Source of the DNA: Silene conica | Taxonomy: Eukaryota; Streptophyta; Magnoliopsida; Caryophyllales; Caryophyllaceae | Assembly: GCA_029255685.2 (NCBI GenBank) | Contig: CM055312.2 | Coordinates: forward strand, 2,318,649-2,382,648 | Direction of reading: 5' to 3' | Length of the DNA stretch: 64,000 bases | Shown: positions 34,980-46,400 of the stretch, piece after piece | Position numbering within the stretch: the stretch's first letter is position 1 | How the letters are laid out: every line of letters begins with the position of its first letter | The notes under the pieces: generated by a model | What the model was told of the DNA's origin: nothing | The model's database searches: none | The model's input: only the letters and a program-made list of their open reading frames with translations | Translations under genes and position numbers: made by a program

Positions 34980-36002
34980 ATGTCCCGTCTTCTCGCATCG
35001 GTTTTAGTAGCCATCTTTCTCGTCCTTACCTTCACGCCCACCACTACCGGCGACACCAACTCCGACTCTCCAGTCCCGTCACCTCAACCATCGCCTGCAC
35101 CGGTCCCAGACCACGCACCAACATCGTCTTCAGAGCATGTATCGGTACAAGCACCAACATATCATCACCTTATCATTGAGACACAACCACCCCATGAGCT
35201 TTTCCTACATCCACATTACATGCCACACCACCATCTACCACCGTATCACTTACCGCCACGAATCATACTACCACCGTGTAGCGCGTGCCACCATCCGCAT
35301 AAGCCTCTGCCACACAAGTTTAGGCCCCGACAACGTCCTCATACGTTTAGGCCGCCACAACGGCCACATAAGTTCGAGCCACCACCACATACTACCCATC
35401 ATCATGTCCCACATATCTTCTTTATACCACCGAAACACTACCACCCTCACCACGACCACCTCCGACCACCCAAGATCATTCTACCACCGCGACACCACCA
35501 ACACCGCCACCATCATCACGAGAGACGCGTTCACTGGAAACGTCCTTTCCTGCATCCTCATCCTCATCCTCATCCCAGGCATCATCATCTCCATCGACAC
35601 CACACACATATCAAGCCAATAATTCCTCGTCATAGACGACACCACAGCCGGGGCCGGCCCCGGCCCCGGCCCCGTCCCCGGCCACATACATTGCTTCGTC
35701 ATCACTATCGTAAACCAAGTATAACTCATAAACACCACCACCCGCGACAACAACACAGTACTCACATACATCATTACCATGGCAAGACGATCCATAACCA
35801 TTACGCGCCTCCACCTCATCATCATCATCATCCTCATCCTCACGGGAAACTAATACATAAAAATCACAGTCACCGCCTAAAAGCTCGACACCATAAGAAG
35901 CATTATGCGAAACCAGTCCTGAAGAAGCATCACCATCTACATCATCACAAGAAAGCACCAGGACCTACCATTTCAATCTACGCAGATCTCGGCCACCGGT
36001 AG
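34980..36002 (+). CDS. secreted histidine/proline-rich protein
   Basis: An intact single-exon ORF of 340 codons from this ATG. I chose it because MSRLLASVLVAIFLVLTFTP is a clean signal peptide; an in-frame ATG at 34878 would add 34 residues with a second hydrophobic stretch. After the signal come a PAP/SP-rich spacer (SPVPSPQPSPAPVPDHAP), then a long region dominated by His, Pro, Arg and Lys with loose repeats: RPPQRPHKF-type units (about residues 115-140), PPKIILPPRHH, HPHPHPHPRHHH and an Arg-Pro run (RGRPRPRPRPRPH). It ends KAPGPTISIYADLGHR. Only two Cys (SACSAC-like CSAC) are seen. The composition suggests a cell-wall protein able to bind metal ions or acidic polysaccharides, related in style to plant proline/histidine-rich glycoproteins, but I cannot assign a named family. 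Confidence 0.7.
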   Translation: MSRLLASVLVAIFLVLTFTPTTTGDTNSDSPVPSPQPSPAPVPDHAPTSSSEHVSVQAPTYHHLIIETQPPHELFLHPHYMPHHHLPPYHLPPRIILPPCSACHHPHKPLPHKFRPRQRPHTFRPPQRPHKFEPPPHTTHHHVPHIFFIPPKHYHPHHDHLRPPKIILPPRHHQHRHHHHERRVHWKRPFLHPHPHPHPRHHHLHRHHTHIKPIIPRHRRHHSRGRPRPRPRPRPHTLLRHHYRKPSITHKHHHPRQQHSTHIHHYHGKTIHNHYAPPPHHHHHPHPHGKLIHKNHSHRLKARHHKKHYAKPVLKKHHHLHHHKKAPGPTISIYADLGHR

Positions 36003-36746
36003 TTAAGTGACACTCGTATTAACGATAAGTCGATAAGGTAATGAATGGGTCGTGGACGGATTCTAAGGGACGAGACGGTTACCTCATCATCCAAGCAGGA
36101 ATTGGTTTCCGACCAGGAAACCAATTCCTGCGTAATTTAACACGAGAATAGCCTGACAAAGAAAAATTTGACTAGTATGTATTACTAGCTTAATTAATTA
36201 CCATATGTTATCTACAAGGAAGAAAATCTTAAACATTATGCATAATTTTTTTTATGATAATTAATTGAAGTTCATTTTTAATTTGATGGGTTTTATTATG
36301 CCCTAGTGTATGAAGTATCATTGTAATTTTTTTTTTTATATGAAGCAGTATGAACAGTTAAGAACGATTGAACGGGGTGAATTATGTGACATTTTAAAAA
36401 AAAATCTCGGTTACTTAGTATAAAATGAAATACAAGTAAAAGTTACTCCGTATTAAATACTATCTTGAGAAATTTAATGAATAATGAGTTGACACGAGGT
36501 ACAACAGGTCTATGAAACAGTATGGGTGACTGTTACACAACAGCGAGATTAGAAAACGAGATGCGAAGAATAAATAAAGATAAGGGTAGATGAATAAACA
36601 AACGATGTTTTAAAAATTGGTTCAGCTCCTACCCCGAAACCTACGTTCAACCGTTATTTTATGGTTTGTTTAGAAAGTTAATTACTCAAACTTAACTAAA
36701 TCCTTTACAATGAAAATAATTCGCCAATCTACTCCGATTGCACTCC
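36003..36746. other. intergenic, His/Pro-rich gene 3' flank
   Basis: AT-rich. An inverted pair GGAATTGGTTTCC/GGAAACCAATTCC near 36097-36131 forms a strong hairpin 95 bp after the stop codon. No gene seen. Confidence 0.5.
36097..36131. other. hairpin in the 3' flank of the His/Pro-rich gene
   Basis: CAGGAATTGGTTTCC and GGAAACCAATTCCTG pair perfectly over 15 bp around a 5 bp loop (GACCA). Confidence 0.85.
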
Positions 36747-37043
36747 GGACTCATTTGGTTGCCCCTATAAAAATGGGTGAATTGGGAAATCCCACGATTT
36801 AGAAAAAATGGAGATGTTTGGTTACTCCAAATCATGGGATTTTCTTTTTCCTAGGAATTCTCACTTCCTCCATTATGGAGGAATTTGATTACCTAGGGCC
36901 CCCTAGGTAATTGGAAATTCCTGTGTCAATTCAGTTCCAGGATGTCAACCAAACGAATTTTAGGCAATTCACATGAATTGGCCAATTCACGTGTTTTGCA
37001 AAATCATGGGAAATTAATTCCTGTATGGCAACCAAACGAGGCC
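36747..37043. mobile_element. Tourist-like (PIF/Harbinger) MITE
   Basis: 297 bp with ends GGACTCATTTGGTTGCC and GGCAACCAAACGAGGCC and an inner palindrome CCTAGGGCCCCCTAGG near 36892-36907. TCC/TCA flanks only loosely match a 3 bp duplication. Confidence 0.7.
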
Positions 37044-38049
37044 TCAAACTTAAAATTACTTCGCTTCAAGAGTTTACTCAAACTTAAAGTTACTTCGCTT
37101 CAAAAGTTTATATATAGTTCTATCTCTTTGCTTCAGTATAAAATCAATATGATACTCAGTACTCAGTTATTAAAGTGTATTTGATAAAAACTGAATAAAA
37201 GCTTTTGCATACTTAAATTTTACATAATTATTAAAAAATTTACATTTATTATAAGTGTCATAAAAAAAATGTATGCACGCAAAATATATTTATGTCAAAT
37301 GTACATTATATTTTCACTGGAGGTATATAATTATATTTTCTAATATGACATGCCATGTATTTTCACTATTAGATTTAACTACTTTTTATTTATTTTTATG
37401 TTTGATTTATTTATGCTTTTAAACTTAAGCATTTTGTTAGATGTTGATCTTGTTTTAGCAAAAAGAATATTCTTTTAATTTGGTGATTTTGTGAATACGA
37501 CATTGTAAACTTTAAAGGTGATTTTGTAAAACTTGGTGATGAGCGAAATTCTTTACTTATGAGGTTTCTTTTTAGTTTTTCCTACTTTGCTTCACCAAAA
37601 TAAATAAATATAACAATATTTTATAACTAATTAGATATTCTTGTACTACCTAAAATTAGAAAAAGTTGAGTCCACCATGTTTGTTAAGCCTACAAACTCG
37701 ACCAATCGCCGATCTTTCCTAATCCACAATTGAACACGAAAGGGCCTAAGTCCTAGACCTGACAAACAAGTCAATGAGGTCAGGTTCAGGTCGGGTCGGG
37801 TCAACTCATGTTGGGGCTATTCAACTTTTTTAAGAATTCGGACTGGGCCACGTTATTTCAAGTTACAGATCATTTTCGAGTATAAGATCGAGTTGATTTT
37901 GCCATGAATACTTGAAATGGATCAAATTGTTTTAGATTCATTGAAAATCAACCAAATTAATTACCCCCTTATTAATATAAGACCAATCTTAAAATAAACA
38001 TAAAAAAATTAATCTTTCATTCAAAATTATAGATTTTCTTGTTATATTT
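37044..38049. other. AT-rich intergenic DNA
   Basis: No gene recognised. At 37755-37815 a GACCTGACAAACAAGTC word followed by GGTCGGGTCGGGTC looks like one end of a hAT-type MITE of the kind seen at 29759, but the other end was not found. Confidence 0.45.
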
Positions 38050-38222
38050 TATGAAGTTGTATTTGAGTATGAGTGTATTACGTAATATTAGTTTATCATG
38101 AATTAGGTTTCCTTATGTATTAAGGTTTCCTTAATATGCAGGCTAGTGATTATTATATAAGTGAATGTTGTAACACTTATAATCTATTCAATAGAAAACA
38201 GATCTTTCCTCAAATTGTTTCA
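38050..38222 (+). repeat. 5' LTR of copia E
   Basis: 173 bp if counted from TATGAAG, 171 bp from the canonical TGAAG; ends TTGTTTCA. TATTT (38045-38049) precedes it. Confidence 0.9.
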
Positions 38223-38235
38223 TGGTACCAGAGCA
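38223..38235 (+). other. primer binding site of copia E
   Basis: TGGTACCAGAGCA directly after the LTR, one base different from the usual tRNA-Met primer site TGGTATCAGAGC. Confidence 0.85.
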
Positions 38236-41200
38236 TTAGGTTAAAGAAAAACAAACAAAAGGAAAGATAAGAGTCAAGCAATGACCAACGGCGAAGGCGG
38301 TTCCGGAGGATCGAAGAAGGGTATTTCCATGTCATCTCCGTTGTACTTGCATCCGTCGGATAATCCAGGTATCTCAATATCACAAACAGTCTTTAATGGT
38401 GATAATTACGATAACTGGGCAGACGCAGTGCGCATGGGGCTTGAGACTAAGAACAAATTGGCTTTTTTGGACGGAAAAGTCGAAGAACCAATTGTAAAAG
38501 ATGGAGAAGACGAATCGATAGAGCATGTAGCGTGGCGCCAGTGCACCGCCATGGTGAAAACGTGGCTGAGGAATGTAATTGATCCGAAATTACATTCAAG
38601 CATTGCTTTTTCGGGTTCAATATCAGAAATCTGGGAAGAATTGAAGGAACGGTATGCTACGGGAAACGCACCCCGCATTCATCAATTAAAATCGGAGCTG
38701 AATGAATTAAAGCAAGGAAAGATGTCAATTGTCGAATACTTCACCAAATTAAAGACAGTTTGGGATGAGTTGGCTAGCTTTAGCCGTGTTACCAATTGCA
38801 CTTGTGGTGCCCTGAAAGACATCTTACGCGAGAAGGAGGAAGAAAAGGTACACCACTTCTTGATGGGCCTCGATGACGGTATCTATGGCGGTATTTGCAG
38901 CAACATACTAATGGAGGAACCAATACCTTCTCTTAGCAAGGTATATGGCATTATTTTGAGGGAAGAAAGACACAAAGCAATTGTGCGCTCCAAAGAAGAC
39001 AAGGTTGACGAACAGGCTGCTTTCGCCGCCAGAAGAGGAGCATCCAGTAGCCGTGGAGGGCAGTCTTATGCCTGTGGTAATAAGAAGGATAACAATAATG
39101 ATGAAGATCAAGATGGGCGATGTAGCTACTGTGGAAAGTGGGGACATGATGAAGCTGATTGTTGGTCCAAGAACGGGTTCCACCACACATAGCTGCACGA
39201 GGAAGAGGAAGAGGCCGCGGCACCAGAGGACGCGGCAATGGTACTGGCAGAGGAGAAACGCGCCAGTCTCAGTGGAAAGCAAATGCAGTAGGAACACAAC
39301 AAGGAAATAACAGCGAGCAGGCGGTTGGACAACAGCAGACTAATATCGCGGCAGCGGCAGGACAACTATCTCGTGACGAACTAGCGGCTCTAAGGGCACT
39401 TTTGCAGCCGAGCGTGACTAATGACGAAAAGATGGCAGGTAATGTCGATTGGATTTTAGATACGGGCGCTTCACATCACATGACAGGTACAAAAGAATTA
39501 ATTAACAATACCCGTCATGGAGAACGCGCCAATATCGTATTACCCAATGGAGTTAATCAAGATGCAGATATACATGGAGATGTTAAATTACTGGGTGGTT
39601 TGTTTTTGAAGGATGTGATTTATGTCCCGAACCTAACTTGTAATTTAATTTCTATACAACAATTATCGATGGAAATTGATTGCATAGTGACTTTCTATTC
39701 TGATTTTTGTATAATACAGGACCGATCTTCGAAGAGGATGATTGGGGCAGGTAAGCAGCTAGGCGGTGTTTATTACTACAAAGGTCAGGAAAAGAAGTTG
39801 GCTTGTCAAATGACAGAACAAAGTAAGGTTCGATTATGGCATAAGAGATTAGGGCACCCTTCTAATAATGTTTTGTATTCTGCATCGTCTTTAGTTGGTA
39901 GTAGTCTTATATGGAATAAAATGGATATTTGTGATTCCTGTTGTCGGGCAAAGCAAACTCGTCTTCCTTTTGTTCGAAATAATAAGAAAGCTGAGAACAT
40001 CTTTGATTTGATTCATTGTGATATTTGGGGTCCTTATGGTACTTCCGAGTTAAGTGGAGATCATTATTTCTTAACAATAGTTGACGATTGTAGCAGAGGT
40101 GTCTGGGTTTATTTGATGAAGGAAAAAGGAGAAGCTGGTCAATTATTGATTAATTTTTGCAGTATGACCCAACGTCAATTTAACAAACCTGTGAAAATTA
40201 TTCAAAGTGACAATGGAACTGAGTTTCGTTCTTTAATTTTGCAAGCCTATTATAGATTGAATGGCATAATTTTTAGGACTAGTAATCTTCATACTCCCCC
40301 TAGTACATCTAGTGGTGACGAGGTACTTAATATGGGTCGGGGAGCGCGACAAAAATTTGAACCGGCATGGAAAAAGGATTACCATTGTAGCACTGCTGTA
40401 ATAAACACTGCCCAAGCTCCAAGCCGATCCAATTCAACCTCGCCGAAGAAAGGTACGCGTTATCCATTAATCGATAGTGTCACTTGTAATGTTTTTTCTG
40501 TCAACCATAGAAATTATTTAACAAGAATAGCAGATGAGCATGAGCCACGTAACTACACAGAGGCAGTCAGTGATGCGCGTTGGAGAGCGGCTATGGGAGA
40601 TGAGATTCGGGCATTAGAAGAGAATAAGACTTGGAAGGTGGTTGATTTGCCCATTGGTAAGAAACCAATAGGATGCAAGTGGGTTTACAAAATTAAACAC
40701 AAGGCGGATGGAAGTGTGGAACGGTATAAGGCAAGATTAGTAGCTCAAGGATTTACTCAAGTTGAGGGCATTGATTTTAATGAGACTTTTGCGCCGGTTG
40801 CTAAGATGGTAAGTGTCCGATGTCTGTTGACTGTGGCTATTAATAAAGGTTGGATAATTTCACAACTTGATGTCAATAATGCTTTCCTCCATGGTGATTT
40901 AAATGAAGAAGTATACATGAGATTGCCACCGGGATTTTCGGTTGAGAGTGGTCATAAAGTGTGTCGTTTGTTGAAGTCTCTTTATGGGCTTAAACAAGCA
41001 TCGAGAATGTGGTATACTAAACTTGCAGATTCGTTAAAACAGTATGGGTTTAGACAATCTCAAGCTGACTATTCATTGTTCACTTACAATAAAGAAACGA
41101 AGTTCTTAGCTGTTTTAGTATATGTGGATGATATGATTTTGGTCGGAAATTCTGAGGAAGCGTGTGATGAGTTCAAGAGGTTTTTGAATGATAAGTTTGG

Positions 41201-41704
41201 AATTAAGGACTTGGGCAAGCTGAAATACTTCCTAGGAATAGAAGTGGCACATAGCAAAAAGGGGTTATTTTTGTCACAACGGAAATATGCCATCGAATTG
41301 GTGAAGGATGCAGGGATGGCAGGAGCAAAACCGGTGCATTTTCCCATGGAGCAGCAACACGGATTGGCATTGGCTAAGGGTCCTGTTTTGCATGATGTTA
41401 CTAAATATCGACGTTTGGTAGGAAAGCTTGTGTATCTAACGATTACTAGGCCAGAATTGGTTTATTCTGTGCATATCTTATGTCAATTTCTTCATGAGCC
41501 GCGGTTGGAGCACTGGGAAGCAGCGCTGCGAGTGGTAAGATACGTCAAAGGGGCTGTAGGGCGTGGCATCGTGATAGCACGTGGTGAAGAGTTGGAGCTG
41601 ATAGGGTACGCCGATGCTGATCACGCAGGCTGCCCAGTGACGAGACGGTCATTGACGGGTTATTTTGTGAGCCTGGGTGGGTCACCTATTTCATGGAAGA
41701 CTAA

Positions 41705-42610
41705 GGGGGTGTTTGGTTGGGGCATTTGAAATGGATTGGAATGGATTCCACCCATTCAAGTGTTTGGTTGGACCCTTTTGGAATGGAGTTTGATACCTAA
41801 GGGGTTCTAAATCCATTCCAAACCCTTGAAATCTCATACCCATGTCTCAACCCAAGGTTCTAACTCCATTCCACACCATCCCAAAATATATATTTTTTAT
41901 CAAACATTTTATGTAAAGTTTTTTCATAAAAAAAAAAGTTACGTATTTTTCATAAAATATTTTATGTGGATTTTTTTCATAAAATATTTTATGTGGATTT
42001 TTTTCATAAAAAAAAGTTGCGTATTTTTCATAAAACATGTTATGTGGATTTTTTTAATAAAACATGTTATGTGGATTTTTTTCATAAAACATGTTGTGTG
42101 GATTTTTTTTCATAAAACATTTTATGTGGATTTTTTCGTAAAACATTTTACGTGAATTTTTTTTATAAAACATTTATGCGGATTTTTGTCATAAAAAAAA
42201 GTTGCGTATTTTTCATAAAACATTTTATGTGAATTTTTTTCATAAAACATTTTATGTGGATTTTTTTCGTAAAACATTTTATGTGGATTTTTTTTGGTCT
42301 TAGAATAATTTTGCTATTGTCGTATTAAATGAACCTGAGTCATTTGATTTTTATGGATTAATTTGAATTTTGGCTTTGTTGTAGTTAATTTTAATTCAAA
42401 ATAATATAATTTCAGTTATCTATGATAAAGAAAATGAAATAATTTGAAATTCATTCTAAATGTAAATCAAACAATAAGAATGACATTTACAATCCATTAC
42501 GAGATCAAACCAACCAAACAAGCATTAATAAGTATGGGATTCTAACTCCATACCTCCTTGGTATTAGAATCCATTCCATTCCATTCCAATTGTTTGAACC
42601 AAACGGCCCC
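41705..42610. mobile_element. Tourist-like (PIF/Harbinger) element nested in copia E
   Basis: 906 bp with ends GGGGGTGTTTGGTTG and, read inward from the right, GGGGCCGTTTGGTTC, flanked by TAA on both sides (41702-41704 and 42611-42613). It has no transposase. Its centre is a tandem array (41935-42297). It must be younger than copia E. A diverged relative lies at 51812-52058. Confidence 0.88.
41935..42297. repeat. tandem repeat of about 26-28 bp inside the Tourist element
   Basis: About a dozen imperfect copies of TTTTTCATAAAACATTTTAT plus GTGGAT, some with ATAAAAAAAAGTTGCGTA variants. A minisatellite inside a MITE. Confidence 0.85.
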
Positions 42611-42993
42611 TAAGAAACAGGTGACCGTTTCCAAATCCTCAGCGGAGGCGGAGTATAGGGCTATGGCACATCTGACTAGTGAGCTAATTTGGATCAAGTC
42701 GTTGTTGGGATCATTGGGTATGAAATATATTCGTCCTATACAGATTTATTGTGATAATCAAGCCGCTATATACATTGCTAAAAATCCAGTATTTCATGAG
42801 AGGACGAAGCACATTGAGATAGATTGTCATTTTGTACGACAACGGTTACTTGACGGGACGATTCAGACTGGTTTTGTTCGGACTGATGCACAACTAGCGG
42901 ATATATTTACAAAGGCTTTGGGAAGACCGCGTTTTGAGCATATCGTTAGTAAGTTGGGTAGTTGGAATGCACTACCGTCAACTTAAGGGGGAG

Positions 42994-43166
42994 TATGAAG
43001 TTGTATTTGAGTATGAGTGTATTACGTAATATTAGTTTATCATGAATTAGGTTTCCTTATGTATTAAGGTTTCCTTAATATGCAGGCTAGTGATTATTAT
43101 ATAAGTGAATGTTGTAACACTTATAATCTATTCAATAGAAAACAGATCTTTCCTCAAATTGTTTCA
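42994..43166 (+). repeat. 3' LTR of copia E
   Basis: It matches the 5' LTR over the full length by eye and is followed by TATTT (43167-43171), the same 5 bp as before the 5' LTR. The purine tract AAGGGGGAG (42985-42993) adjoins it. Confidence 0.9.
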
Positions 43167-43350
43167 TATTTCGACTGTTTTATAAAAAAATACTTTAGCT
43201 TTATCAGGTGGATTATTAGATTCCTATTTTTTGAGATATGTGTCGATATTCTTCTTTATGTTGCCGATCATTTTATTTTGTTTTACAAAATTATCAGACT
43301 TGATTTTTCAGACAATTTGAAGTTTCATTCCATTTCAACTTTTCAGTTTG

Positions 43351-43358
43351 TATAAATA
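43351..43358 (+). promoter_or_regulatory. TATA box of cysteine-rich peptide gene 1
   Basis: TATAAATA 125 bp before the start codon. The paralogous gene has TATAAAT 123 bp before its start. Confidence 0.6.
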
Positions 43359-43475
43359 TAATGTCAATGAGATGCACTAATACATACTTTAATATATATA
43401 ATTAACTCACTAAATATCACTCAAACAAAGTTCTTAAAGAAAAAAAACTACTTTCAACAAAAAAGCAATTTATAA

Positions 43476-46400
43476 ATGGCTGGAAATGCTAGAACTCTTG
43501 GACGCAACGTCCTATTTGTATTTATTGTTTTGTACCTCCTAACCCTTTCTCAGTGTAAGTATTCATCTTCTTTTGACATTAATTGGTTTTCACAAAAATT
43601 AAAATGGGTGGATTATACACCCAGATGTATAGTATTAACAATATATATTTTGAGCTTTTTAATAGAAATTTTTAAGGTAAGCGAAAACAACATGAGCTAT
43701 ATTGTAAATTTTATGAACTATTTTACAAATTTATTGAGCTTAGAAAATTATTATACAACTAAAAACAATACATAAGTTTAACTATATTTTAATTTTAATG
43801 TCAAAAAATTAAAATACAACTCAAAGTAGTTGAAAAGCTCAAAAAAATATATACATAAATTCAATTAAATGTATCATGGTTCTACGATGCTCTTATACAT
43901 CTTGTTGTATAATCTTTTTTGTGCAAAAATTAGTGTAAAATCGGTTGTTATTATCACATGAACTAGTTTTAAACCCGTGCAAATTACACGGGTATGTTGT
44001 TTCTGAAGTTATTATAAAAATTGTAAATATATATTAAGTTTTAAAGTAAAGAAATAAAATCTCCCCAATTTTTTAAAAAAAATTTACTTGGTCAATGTAA
44101 TAATTAAGTAATAAAGAAAATTCTAAATGTGAATTAAAAATTTCACTTGCAAGTACTATAAATGATTTCAATTAGTCGGATAATTATTATAGTAAGATAT
44201 CGCTTTCTTATTAGTTAAAACTTAAATGTGAGTTTCTATTCAACCTTGTTACTCAGGCAACCTTAGAAAAAGTTGAGTTAGATAGATAAACAAAATTATT
44301 CATACGAAAACTATCAAAGAATTAGTGAAATTACAAATTGTTAGCCCGTTTTTTTCTTTTAAATACACCGATACAGAGGGTAAAACTAAATTTTTGACCC
44401 GTACATATATTTAAATACAATTTTTGACCTTTTCATTTAGAACAAATTTTTATTCATTAGACGGAACACAATCATAATTGACTCGTGCACCTTTAATTTA
44501 AACCGGTTTAATCAACATTCAAACCCGGAAAACTATCATAGAAAGATAAATTTAAGTTGTTAGAAAAATACTTCATAAATATCATTAAAATGTACTCCGT
44601 CGGAAACACTATCGGATTTCATATGTTAGAAAAATTTCATGGATAATTATTGTTAAAAGGATTTTAAATAGTAATTCATATTTGTCATGCCTGAAAAACA
44701 TTTACTCCATAAAATAATTGCCAAATTACTATCTCCGACCCAGACTTGTACTCCTTAAAAAGTACACAAATCAGGAGGTATCCGTCGCAAGCTTCTGACG
44801 GACTTGTACTCCTTAAAAAGTACACAAATCAGGAGGTATCCGTCGCAAGCTTGTGACGGATACAGTTTCCTCTTATACAATACCCATTTTTTTTCTCTCT
44901 CTCTCTCCGACATTATTCATGTGGTCTCCTTTCTCCACTAACTCATTTTATATCCATTTTATCTCACAAAATATCCGTCACAAATGGTGACCCGTCACAA
45001 GCAAGACTTAGTATAAAAAGTAATAAGTCATGTAAAAATTAATAGGTTAGTCTTCCTTAAGATGAAGGTATTCCTCTTAACATCAAAATGGGTTAAATAT
45101 CATCTCTTTATGCATAGCAAAGTTGGTGCTGCTCGAGCCATAAACTTAAGACAAATACACCCGTTTTGAATAAGAACTAGTAAAAGAATCGAGTAATAAA
45201 CGAGACGGGTAAATTAGTATTAAGCAACGCGCTAAAATGAATTCCATATTAACACATAAATCACACAGGCCACACCCGCGTGAATAGACATCATCATACT
45301 TCATGTGCATATAAAATCTTCATAACAAACCCCACCCACAATTTACTCTTTTTCTCGCTTCTCACCAGCCAATCTGTCATCACTCTTTCGCCTCTCTCTC
45401 TAACTTTCACATCCAGTCCATCACTTGTATGATATTTTTTTGTTCTCATTATTTTTTTATCAGTTTAAATGAAATTTTTAGAATTATTTTTTAGTCTTAT
45501 TAGTTAAAATGTGATGCGGATTTTAGTTCAATTTTCATTAATTTCGAATAATAATTTTTATGTGATTTTTCATATTGTTTATCAGTTTTGATCTAGATCA
45601 ATATGTTCATTCATTTATTTTTTTTCAATTGTATTTTTGGTGCAGTATAGTTTTATAACATTAATATTGGTCAGTAATTTTTCTCAAGATTTTATGCTTT
45701 TTGAGATAATTTATTTTGTTAGGTTTTTTTCTATGTTTTATAACTAAATTTACCAACTCATTATTTTTATCACCATTAATTTTTATTAACGCTGTCTAAT
45801 TTGATGAATGACTTATATTAGATATTTATTTTCCTTGCCTTTTGTATTATTGCATGGTTTAATATATAATCTATATTAATTTACTCATTTCTGATTATGC
45901 AATTACATCAGAAAAAAATGGGTATTATTTTAAATAAGACTATTTTTTTGTTGCATGAACGAAACCGTCTTTTATTATACATAATTATCATTATATGTAT
46001 TTAATAATAATAATTATTATGTAATCCTAATTTTAAATTTTATTTATTTATATCTTATATATATTGTATCTACAAAGTTTGCTTTTAAGTATTAGTCAAC
46101 ATACGATTGTTCAACTTGATTTTTGTATCACAAATTATCTACGTAAAAGCAAAAAAAAAAAAAAATAGAAGGTGGGGGACATGGTAGGGCCTACATAAAA
46201 TAGAATATAAAATAATGCACTTTCAACCACAGAGCGACACATCAGCTCTGTGATTGTTGCTTTAATAAATAGGATAAGATACAAATAGGACTATACATCC
46301 ATATAAAATAGGACTATACATCCAGATGTATATGAACATCATACATCTAATACAAATTTAATTGAACTTATATGTAATTTTTTTTTAGCTTTTAACAATG

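Larger units (their letters stand above)
38050..43166 (+). mobile_element. Ty1/copia retrotransposon E, young, with nested insertion
   Basis: Short LTRs at both ends (38050-38222 and 42994-43166) look identical by eye. Then come a primer site (38223), gag with a UBN2 region and CCHC knuckle near 39120-39165, and pol: protease WILDTGASHHMTG near 39451, integrase from about 39830, reverse transcriptase with YVDD near 41119, RNase H split by an insertion at 41705-42610 and resuming to 42986, and a polypurine tract. Gag (38281-39192) and pol (39159-41729) are in different, overlapping frames. The 5 bp TATTT flanks both ends. It is broken, with about three breaks including the insertion. Identical LTRs mean a recent arrival. 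Confidence 0.95.
43963..46274 (-). mobile_element. Helitron, 2.3 kb, in intron of peptide gene 1
   Basis: Reading on the minus strand it starts TCCTATTTATTAAAGCAACA and ends with the hairpin ACCCGTGTAATTTGCACGGG plus TTTAAAACTAG, between an A and a T. These are Helitron termini (5' TC, 3' hairpin, CTAG, A/T target). It carries no RepHel gene. It contains an inverted M1-type MITE (about 44785-45010) and a 58 bp tandem duplication. A pyrimidine-rich patch at 45345-45420 resembles a plant 5' UTR and may be captured sequence. Confidence 0.75.

Noticed and set aside
35137-35958. Other-frame and antisense open frames over the His/Pro-rich gene
   Set aside because: Shadow frames of low-complexity DNA; one frame alone has a signal peptide.
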